Assembly: GCA_009617715.1 (NCBI GenBank)
Contig: VTFK01000148.1
Coordinates: 1,426,001-1,490,000, forward strand
Source of the DNA: Plectrocnemia conspersa
Lineage: Eukaryota; Arthropoda; Insecta; Trichoptera; Polycentropodidae
Reading direction: 5' to 3'
DNA: 64,000 nucleotides
Part shown: in pieces, positions 36,701-48,700 of the stretch
Layout: each line of letters begins with the position of its first letter
Position numbering within the stretch: position 1 is the stretch's first letter
The notes under the pieces: generated by a model
Seen by the model: the letters and a program-made list of their open reading frames with translations, nothing else
Database searches by the model: none
Told to the model about the DNA's origin: nothing
Made by a program: the position numbers and the translations under genes

Positions 36701-39700
36701 CAACGTGCATGTGCTCCACGCGACTTGGACAAATAAAAAAACGGATATCACGAGAGCTTTTGGATCCTAAATCTGGTTGCCTTTTTACTCATTGTATAAT
36801 ATGAGAAATGGGTATTGTAAGTTTTAAATACGTAAATAGTCAACTTTACAGGGAATGAAAAATTAATTTACAGATTTATATACGTTTATTTTTAGATTTT
36901 TATAATATTATATTGCTTAAATTATTTATCAGTTTATTAATTAAATCTTTAAGAAAGATTTAATAAAAAAAACTGACAAAAAATATTCAAAAACGATAAT
37001 TTTTTTTAAGAAAACAACGAATTAGAAATTAAAAACGTTAAGTTTTTTATATTAAATATTTTTTTATTTGCCGGTTTTACCAACTTTAGTTTTTCTTAAT
37101 ATTTTTAAAAAATTGGTTAATATCACAGAATCACTCATATAACGTTATTCAATCAAAATTTCAATTCAGACTTGCAAAGTTATTTTTTTTCTACAAAATT
37201 GACTCTCAATAGGATCGATGAACTTGGCTAGATTATTTAATTTTATCCACCTTATTCTCCAGGCCTTGCTCATTTAAAAAAAAATAAAAATGCAGATGAC
37301 GTAATAAGGGGGCTATCAAAATATTTTGAGTCAAAGCATATAACATGTAATCGTAGTGATTGAGCGGGGGAGAATAAAAAACGACATTCATTTTGCAATT
37401 ACCATATAACTTTCAACAAAGAAATAGTGCTAAAGCATTTCTGTCACCTATCTATATTTTATATGTATTTATTTTTTTATAAAAAAACAAACCAATAAAA
37501 TTCACGAATTGTTCAATTTTTTTAACATATTAATTTTATACTGAAATGAAGAAGCTCGTGGGTAAAATTCATTATGTATGAAATAGTACTCGTTTTGTTT
37601 AAATAATATATGCTAATGTATGGTTTGAATACCTATGTATTGCATGTTATATTCCTTTGAAAAATCGAATTTTCAGTAAATATTTGATAGCTTCTAACAT
37701 CATGTATTTTCCGAGTGAATTTTAATAATTACATTCGTAAATATACGTTGTATGAAATTTTCTCTTACAACATGCGAGGAGCGTTTATGTACATATCAAA
37801 CGGATGCAAGAAGCAATAGAGAGATTTATATACACGTTTAGTTAGAGAAATATTTAAACTGTAACTGGAAAACACGTTATATAAGCGTTTGCAGTGGCAT
37901 TGCATATGATATAAACTTTGAATGAACTTCAAGTTACAGCATTTTATTACAATTTTTTTTTAAAAAACCTCAAACGCTGCAATCAAAACCATTTGAAACG
38001 CATATAGAGTGCCACCTAAATTTGACTCAATGTCAGAAGTATTGCATTATAAATAAAATAAGTTTGCGAGTGTTGTTTTAAATGTAAACCATCAATTGGT
38101 ATGTAACGATAATAAATGGTTGTATATAACTTCGTGAGCGCACAGTCGACTGTGCAAACCCTACAGGATGTTTAAACTACTGGTTGCTAATGGGTTGATG
38201 GATAAGAGCCTTTGCTTGACCAGATGGAGCGGGTAGAAACAGGGGCTTTCATTATCTGTGTTTTTTATTAAATAATTTCTAGTAAAAAATGCTTTGTGGT
38301 TTTTTTATTAAATATAGATTCTAGAATCTATAGTAACGTAATTTTAACTACGAATAAATAAATTATGCTATTATGTATTGAAACTCATAGCTTATATATA
38401 TAAAAAAATCAACAATTTTGCACATGCGTATTTAATTATTTTTATTGTATGTAATATTTAATGAATACCTATATTCAAAATTGCAATGTATTTTATAAGC
38501 TGATGCTAGATTCTTTTCCTTACCATTTACTTACATATTTATGTAATTTTGTTTGAAAGGTGGTACCATTCGTGTCAATCTTGGAACGGAAGGACCGGAG
38601 AATGGCAAATTTGGGTCGATGGAGAGAGAGTCGGAAGAGGATTCTACAACAGGGTCAGTTGACGCTTTACAAATCGCAGCTCGCGCTTTTCACGCATTTT
38701 AACTATATACTAGCAGCGAATAGATTTTTTTATTAATATTTTTAAATTGTAATGATTTCAAAATTTCTTACAGCTCGTGGGTCATGTGGTCAAAGGCGGT
38801 GGAATTGCGATAACTGGACAAGATAAGACTCAAGCGGAAAATGGTGTGTTTGTCGACGCAAAAAGCGGACGTAGAGGTGAGTTTTATTATTTTATAGACG
38901 ATCTATTATCATATATCTATATTATGTATGATTTATTCACTATATTTCTAGATATATAAAAAAAATAAGCATACCAATTTCCGCTTAAGTTATAACATAA
39001 AACTCAGTGAACCAAGTTAATTTTATGATCAAGTAATCGGGTATCATATACAATACATAAATTTTCTATATATATTGAAATCCGTATTTTAAATTAATCT
39101 AAAAGTTTTATTTGCTATTTATAATTTTATTTACAATACATCAACGTATTGCCACGATGTTTATTTTTATTACACACAATAGCCTGAGGAATATGTGGGA
39201 CCAGATGTAATATTCTTAGCATTTTCTCAGAAAGCAGGATGTTATTAAATGCTATTTGAAAAATTAATAATGCTTACATAATTACAAAGCAGTCTGAGTC
39301 ACTGTACGTACATAAAAACTATTGTAAAAAAAATATTTTATAAAAAAAACGTTGGACAGCAATACCTAGTTATAATTAAATTGCGTTCCAGCGGACAAGA
39401 GTAAAACAGTCTAGCCTAAAAGGTTTTATGTACTGCATTTAAACCAATTATGCTTTTGTATTAACACAAACACATTTTAATTTCACATACAGCACTTAAA
39501 CAATATTCTCGTTGCCTGAGCAAACGCACCTCTGAAACTCCTTAATTAAATAGCTTCGTCCAATTAGATGCTTCCAACTTCTAAACAAATCAACACAAGT
39601 AATATTTAGTGTGATATACGTATAAAGATTATGTGTCTAAGATCCAAAAATTAAACTACTGAATTTTAATAGTGCTAATTTTTACAATGCTAATGATATT

Positions 39701-42700
39701 CTAATAAAAAAAATAATAAAATATTTTACTTCGATTACACGTATGTCAATCAGTTGCTAGATTCAACATATGTACTGCAAAAATACTTTATAAAAGCGAA
39801 TCCGTGATTCCTGTCAGCTACATTCAGAAATACGAGTCAAACGATATAGATTAAATATCAAAATATTCAATAGCACATAGAAAGCACCGCAGAATATACC
39901 ATCTAACCTTTTCCATTTAGATTGATGTACATTTCCAGGTCAGTATGGTTTTGACAGACAATCGAAACGTCATTATACAACTAAACATATATTCCAGTCG
40001 GTACACATTTTGCGGTACCATTTTTACAAGTGCCATAGAATATATATATACGGTATTCTGTGAATATGCATTTGATTGAAGTATCTAAAAATAGTACTGT
40101 ATGTTTGTCCTTTCTATCCATCATAAACTACATGTGTTTATTACGTCAGAATAGGGTCACTTAATTGGAGCAGTATCCAAACCAGATATATTTTTGGAAT
40201 CTCGGGATTTATCGCGATTTACACTTACATTTATATATTTCGGCCTTGATCCACAGGCCATGGTCACGAATGTTCCGTAACTTTTACGTCACGTTTATTA
40301 AGTTTTCCCGAAAATTCGTAACAAATAGTTTTAGACAAAAAAATAATTCTTATGTTTGACATCAAATCAGGAGCGAATAAATAATCTGGCAACATTCAAC
40401 ATTTTTTATCAAATTTATTTTATACCATTTTAAAATAATAACCGAACTTGATAATGGAAAAGCTTTCAAAGCATCTGTGAAATAATGAAATTTTATTTAA
40501 TACCATTGATTTTATTGTCTTACCAGGTCTCGCTTTTACTCTAAAGGATCTGTGAATGTATATACACTGTTTCTAGAAGTGTCTTTATTAAGCACGTTTC
40601 TAGAAGTATAATATTTGAGTAATGTCCGTTTGCGCGTTGTCCAGCGGCATTGAATCGCATTCTAAGACCTTAGCGCCGGTGAAATTTGTGTGAATCTGTT
40701 CATGAATCAAATACACGAATTTATGATGAAAGTTGTGCGCAGTACTAATGATTATATATGTGTGTTATACATTAAAGGCACTTCCACGAAGTGGACGTCC
40801 ATAGCGAATACGGGAAAAATTAATTTTGTTTAATAAATTAGGGAAATTTAGCCGAGCTTAAATGTGATTAATAAACCATGTTATATACTTCTGCAATTGT
40901 CAGATGATAACATCATTACTTAAAATTGAATTTGTAATAGGTTCATAAGACGTCATTGGCGATCTGCCATTTTACTGAAGCTATAAAAAATTATGCTCGA
41001 AATTTAGAAAATTGAAGTATTTTAAAATTCTATTATCATAGTGACGATTCTAAATTTAATCGTTTTTAAAAAATATACTTCTTTAGATAAATTAATAAAT
41101 TACTACGTATTTGTTTTTAGAATATCTTCCACAATAATATGTTTAATTCAATCTATTGTCATATTTTTAAAGACCAGTATAGTTAATGTTGAAAAAAACT
41201 TTCTTTAATTTGAATTTTTGATTATATATTTATGAATATATATAGTCACTAAAAAAAGCGATATGAGTAAAAAAGTAAAAAATATTAACGCTACAAAAAT
41301 GCACGCATACCTCACGTGAAAGTATTTTATTTATCCGTCTTTGGAAAATAGTGTAAAATAATGTGACCTTCTCATTGCAAACAATAATAAGAAATTAAAA
41401 TATGATAGATAGAAGAGTTAGAAATGATAATAAAAAGATTAATATGCGCTACGTTTAAATGTTGTTTTAACAACTAGAGCTTTTGCAAACTAAGATAATC
41501 CTAACGAAAGTCTAGCAGCTAACTGCGATAGAGTTTTCTTTTTATATCTGGCTTAATTTTATTAAATAATATCAACTATAGAGTTCACATTTAACCTGAA
41601 ACACTTATAAAGTTATTTTAATATATATCATATTTAATGTATTAATCAAATTTTTTCGTAAAATGAATAATACGGCATACACATTTTAATCAAATCAGTG
41701 TATTAAAACTCGCTAAATTTACTTGTTTCCACATCAACGAAAAAAATCGGTTAAAGTAATTAGCTTTGATAGTTAGTGCGTTCATGTAAATGTATTTATT
41801 ACATTCGATCAACCGTTATTAATATTGTACATCAAATATCTAAAACTATAATTACATGATATGCATACTCAAAATTAGAATAGTATCAATGTTTCTATAG
41901 ATGTGTTTTAACAAACACGTTGTTTAACATATTATAATGGATTTAATACAAACTAGATGCAAACTGAACATACACAACCATTTATTGGTAACTAAAATAT
42001 TTACCATATTGTAATAACTATAGTGTGTTAATCAAAATATTTTTCATAATTTAAAATTAAATTTTAGCTACCACAATATAAATTAAATCGTATTTATCAT
42101 AACAATTTCATAACGTTATAACACATTAAAATTACTGTAAAATCGCGAGAAAAATTGTACCTTATGTGATATTTATATATTAATTACAAAAGAATCACCT
42201 ACCATTTCACAAATGTTTATTTAGTGGCCGTATGTTTTAATAAAAATTCACAAGGACGGAATAGCGTAATCCGTAACATCTCAGACTAATGAATCTGAAG
42301 ATGCGGGTTCTAACCCCGGCAGCGCCACTCGAATTTTTATTATAAAAATGCGCAATTATTAAAAAAAAATTGGCCCCAGCTGCACTGACATATATTGATT
42401 ATAAATTGTATAGCATATAATCATTTATAATTAATAACATAGATGGCACCAAGATTTTCAGTCTAGTGGTTAATACTTAATTGCAGATATTCATTATGTC
42501 TGATTGACTTTCTCAGTTGGTACAGATTTGCCCGTGTCCTGTCAGGTTACAACGAAAGATTTAATAAAAATAGTATGAAATTTCGTATAAATTGTGCACT
42601 TAATAAAATTTGTTTTAAAATATCCTAATGTGGAGTTCAGATGTGCACCAACATATAAGCTTTACTCTGTTATCAACGGCCAAAGCACGACTGACTATTA

Positions 42701-45700
42701 ATACTTAAATTTAAAAATAGCATCATTCATTTTGGGATTATTGTATACATTTTAATCTTTACTTAAGTATTATTAATATATGATATTAAGATCAACTGAA
42801 AATGATCTCAAACTTTCGAAATTTTGACTAATTTAGCATGTTCTACAAAATAACCATTTGATATCATCTTTATTTTCATGGACTCTTTTATTTAATAGAT
42901 GCAGTTTAAAGTCAAATTTGCGTTATTATTTATAACCAAATCATAAGTGAACTGCTGTTATGTTTATAACGCTTTGTTAAAAATATTAGGGTATGTCATG
43001 TTTACTGACAATAAAAAATCTATCACACAAGCTTTAAGAAATGATCATTTGGTTTTAAAAAAAATATCTTATAATCTTTTAGGTTTTGAATTACATTACA
43101 TAAACCATAGTATCTAACCTGGCTATGAAAAAATATATAAACTGGTAAATTTTCTGTGATTCGGCTCCTTAGAGCGAATTAAATACAATAAATACACACA
43201 ATACTTCCTGCTGTATAATTCAATGTTATTTAATTGCAAGTAGTATATTGCTTATAAATTATTTTTACTGCTACAACATTTATTCCAGTTAATTAAAACG
43301 TAAGTAGCGGGCCAAATCCGGCTCGCGGGCCGCTAATTTCCTAAGCCTCCTATAGAGGGACATTAAACTTATAACAGCTTACCACACTCATTTTTAAAAG
43401 CAAGCTTAAAACGTACCCGGAAATATTCCGGTAAATATTAGTGCCAGACTTCAAAAAGCCAAACATATAACCTCATATAAAAAGTACATTAACTTTAAAT
43501 TCTGTGAAGGCCATTAACTTTTCATTAAATGAAATTTAATAAAAACATTTTATTTAAGTTTTAATACAAACAAATTTATAACCAAAACTTGTTAAATGCA
43601 GATATTTAATTATTAAAATAATTAACTGAGACAAAATTGTTTTTTTATAAACATGTACGTTTGGAATAAATAACCGATTAATGTTTTTGAAAAAAGGTTA
43701 AAAAAACTTTAGTTAAAGCTAGCGCGGAAAATTACGAGCAATTTATTAAACAAGCAAAGAGCGACGTGTAATTTACTACTACACAATTCACTGCGATTAA
43801 ACCAATTTTTTATTATTTCATTTGCCACTCTTACCGCATTTAAAGTCGGCGATGCTACCCCTAGCGCGGAAAACTGCGTTCACGCCTAGGGCTTAGATAT
43901 TTAATTGAAAACACATAATAAACTTCAGAACTACTTAGTGCCGCAAATACGAGAAACGAGCACCGCCTTTACGTTGCACTTAACCTCGACAGACATAGTA
44001 ATACTGTACTTTGCTAAAGACTTTTACGGTGCAGCATTATTCTAAATCAAAATAATGCTGCACCTTTCAATTATTTGCTGCAATATGCAATAATGGTACG
44101 GTGCGATTAATGTTTGATAGTTAAAGATCTGTAGCACACGGTTATAAAACATCGCTTCAATTGTGTGGAATATTCGGTAAATAAAGTAACAGTAAACCAT
44201 TTATTACAATGTCGTTATAAACAAATTAATAAAAAATCATTTTGATTGGATACTAGAGTAATGCTTCATAATTAGGCTCTCTTAAAAAAATCGGAGATTG
44301 AAGAGCTTTATACATCATAATTTATAACTACATAAGCCTTTTAAAATGTATATTAAGCCATGCTTAAAGTTTGCGTTATTAGAGTATTTATTTTACAGCG
44401 GAACATATTATATAATGATGTACTGTTTGTCAGATTAAATTTCATTTATTAACCAAATCATATTTTACACAAATTCGTACATTTTAGTTGCAGTTTAATT
44501 AGTGAGATCAAATTTAACCCTTCAATGTAAAAATAGCATGAACAGACCAGTGATACTTAGAGTGGGTGGTGTCGCCCCTCGGGGGGCGCTGGAGGAGGGC
44601 AGGGAATGTAAATATGAGAGCGGTGGAAGAATAAAAGATAGCAGAAGAAAATTAAAAAAAACTATTCGTACACGTAATAAATTTATCATATTTTTAATTG
44701 CAATGTTACCAAGCTTTAACATTGTATATCTGCGAAAATTAATTGTATTTTATTATTAACTACAATGAGTCAATTTGATTTCTGACCCACTTTTTATTAA
44801 AGCAATGTTAAAAAAACACTAGCAAACAATGTATTATTTTTCAAATAATATTATGACAATATATACAATATATAATAGTACAGCTTAATTTAGCCACCTA
44901 CATACAAGACATTGTAAATGTGTTTGAGTAGACTAAACGAACATTTAAATTAAGTTCAATGATAAAAATTATATTTAAGCATTTAAATAGGCAAAACATA
45001 TCTTAAAAACATCTAAATAAAATTATAACAAACGATATTTAGTTGCTAAATCAGGAAAATCGCATACTATTAGCGAAAACTAATAGTACGTACACTAAAC
45101 AAGCTAGGGTCTGATATGAATAAAATTCCTTTGAACAAATTGAAGTGAAAAACGTATTATTTGAGTCAACTCAGAACATACGCACGATGTACAATGGAAG
45201 TAAGAAATTGCCAGGAATTATTGTATAATTAAAACAAATCCTTTGAGTACCTAATTGTCCGTTGTCACTGATGGTGCTTCAGCGATGTTAAGGCGTTATA
45301 TGGGTTTCATCTTATATTTAAAGCAAGCCATGCATAATATATTCGCTATACAATGTTTCGTTCATCGTAAGCATTAAGTTGCCAAAAAGTCACTGTATAC
45401 TAGACTTCATTGAAAACAAAAATGCTTTACGAGACTACAGACTTGAAAAAATAAAACGGACTTCTAATAACAAATCGCTGCAGTAATCTACTTTTAAGTT
45501 ACAATGCGATAAAGATACGAATCGTTTCGGCGGTCAATTTTATTTTATTTTCATATTTGTTTTTAGTGGATTAGAACTTTTACACAACATATAGAATTGT
45601 TGATATAAAGATATCAGTTGCTCGTTAACAACTGAAAATAAGCACTTCACCATTATCCTCATTAAAAGTATTGTTTAGTTTACGAGTAGTTCCACCATTT

Positions 45701-48700
45701 CCATATGTTATTCAACAGCTCTATTTGAAGCGAAATTTATTATAAAACCAGATACTATACAACCAATATAATAACATCAAGTATGTACTAGACAAATACA
45801 TCAAAACATGTAGATGTAATATGAGCGTCCGTCACCGAGCTGAAATCAATTGGTCTGTCTCGACTGACGATTAACCTCCCCATTTTGAATATGAGGCTCA
45901 AAAGTCAGGGCTTTCGTGCATACTGACACATTGACGCGGTCTGTCACGATTCGCTCGTTATGCTTATGCAATTGGATCAACAGATCCGTAGAAATTGCAT
46001 TAACCGCTCGTAGTGGTATATTTCAATCGTACAACAAACCACAAATCCCAGTTGAAGTTTGGTGAGATATCAATTAACTACGATCACAGCATAAAAGCAT
46101 TTCACGAAATTGCAGCACGTTATCCTCTATATGATATATATAATATATACAACATCGTTCTTCATACTAGGATGAAATTAAATATGACCACAATAATTTA
46201 ATTTTCGCAAAGGCATTATCGATTTACATTGAATAGTATTTTCATTAGTATCACATATTTTAATATGAGAGAAAGGTGATGTTTTTGAATAGAGAAACAT
46301 ATTTAAAAATATTATATATAAATACATATATCACAAACATTTTTCAATTTAACTTATACGGCTGTTACTCTTCCTTTGGTAAAAGGGATTTTTTTTTTAT
46401 TTCAAAATGTGTTTAGTCTGGGGATGAGTCTAGATTTAAATTCATCTATCGTTTAAAGCAGGGGTTTAACTTGTAGCCTGTGGGCCGCATGCTACCCACA
46501 ACAATATTGTGAAAAAATAAATTAATAATATTATATTAAAATTTTCAACTGAAAAGACGACTATATTTAACTAAGAAAGTGTAAAAAAATAAAGATATGA
46601 AAAAAATCTTACGCCTCAACAACAACTATTACGAAAAATAACTTATTAGTCATTAGTAAAGGCAAGTAATGTAGTAGTAATATTAAATTTAAAATGCAGC
46701 CCTTGACATTTTTTTTGTCTATTATGCAGCATTAAATTAATTAAGATCGATTTTTTATATAAAATGACAAAGTGGCATATTGCAAATTTCAGATTTTTTT
46801 TCTATAGTCCTTGTACAAATTTTAAATTGAATAATGTTAATGTCTATTACGACGGGCGGAATACGTTAAAACATCCGGTGAAAGGTCCGTTTTAGGCGTT
46901 GGACTATATCGATCATGTAAGGGTGGAGGGCAATGCGCACGCGGAAGGTAGGGGGCGTGGCGTGTCCTGACAAAACGAGCCTGGAACATCCGGAAGCAAA
47001 CCGATCAACTGAATAGAGCACGTGACAAAACATCCGCACGCTTCTCGTTTTAATTTTATTTTTAAACAATTTAATTCCGTCCGCTCAATTAGGAACACAA
47101 AAAACGCCAATTTTAGAGAATAAATAAAACCCTTTAACGGAAATTTATTCACAAACTATTTTTGGGGCGGATTAAAAAGTCCTTGAATCGAAGAGTCTCG
47201 CTTCTCCACTAAAACATATTTTCGATCTGATCATCATAATTTTCTGATCTTAGATAATTTACAAAAAATTCACCCCTATTTATAAAAGTGAATTATGCAT
47301 TCTATTTACATATAAACAACGTCTGCCATAAATATTTTTATGAGAAACGCATTTAAATTCAGCGATACCTCACCCTTCAAAGTTTTTATTTATTCAAGAT
47401 TTTAAAAATTCGCTGTTCTAATCTTGTTATCAAGTCAAACCCAGCTTTTTAGATATTTTTCTCTAATGTATAGCACAGATATTCTTTACATTATTGAATG
47501 AAGATATTAAATATGAATTTGCAAGCTAAATGCAGAGCACATAAATGTTAAAGCGCGAAGTACAGGAATTTGTTTACGTTCAAAGGCAACTATATGTATA
47601 TTATATACATATAGTTGGTTGCTATATCGAGTTAGCTCGTGTCAATGGAAATCTTGTTGAATTGCAGGAAGCAGTGTGATTCAAACGTTTATGCATATAT
47701 GGCATCCGACACTCTTTGTACAATCAACCAGTACTCGTCTTTATACAATTACCTATTACAAAGATTCGAGTCTCGTATTCTATAGACATTTTCTCAACAT
47801 GCATACCAACCAAATAAAGTGTTCGTGATCCATTTAGAAGCTCTCATGCCAATAATGATTGACACGATCAAATCTTTGCTCAAAGTAAATCACAAATCAG
47901 ACATGAGCAAACAATGCTATTTTTGTATCATATATATAGAAAAAACAGCATCAAATCAATATTGTTAATCATAGACAACAATTTTCGAAATCTTTTTTAT
48001 AGAGTAAGAGAAAAATATAAGTTTTTATCTATTCTTGAAAAGTGAATTACACCTATTTAATTATCCGTTTTGAGATATTAGATCAATTATTCTGTGAATT
48101 TAACGCCACAATATACATTACATCAATTACTGAAAAAATAAGGCACTAATGAAATTGGTTTCATGTATGTACAGTAATATTATATAAAACTCGGCTGTGA
48201 TTAAATATTGATCAATAATCTGCAATATGTACATTTAAATGACACTTGACAGAAAAACCCTTGAGATATGATATTAATTTTTTTAGCCTGACATATGTCA
48301 TATTTAATGGTGTATTTATCAGTAAAAAATATCTAAATAAACTCAAGAAAATTGTATTCTTCTATGCTATAAAATAAATCATTAACGTATTTCATTAAAT
48401 ATATTTAGAAAGTAAATTTGAAAATAAAAAATAACAAAATATTACAAATTTTATATTTCTTTTTAGTTTAAAATAATAACATGCCCTTTAGAAATTATCA
48501 ACTATACCGCCCTATTAAGGGATTAAATCGGCAAGTCACCAAGCGGTCGAAAAGCTTTTAGTCAAATAATTTACAGGCGTGAGAATCTGAATCATGTGAT
48601 AAAGTCAGTCGGAATATGATATACAAAAATGTATTTAACAAAAATGGGCTTCTTTGATAAAATAGGGCACCACCATGAGAACACCTTTTTGCAGAAGCTG

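Larger units (their letters stand above)
34942..38559 (+). other. Intron 3 of the pentraxin gene (3.6 kb)
   Basis: The intron contains two mobile-element relics, a repetitive ORF fragment (35460-35861) and a mariner copy (36568-37440). A short direct repeat, ATTTTAAAARnGnGGCRAGTCCA-like, occurs at about 35233-35254 and 35365-35388. Nothing else was recognised. Confidence 0.7.

Noticed and set aside
42252..42353. Functional tRNA gene
   Set aside because: The 5' and 3' ends do not pair into an acceptor stem, the anticodon-like loop has eight bases, and a similar copy at 53253 shares the same non-tRNA tail.
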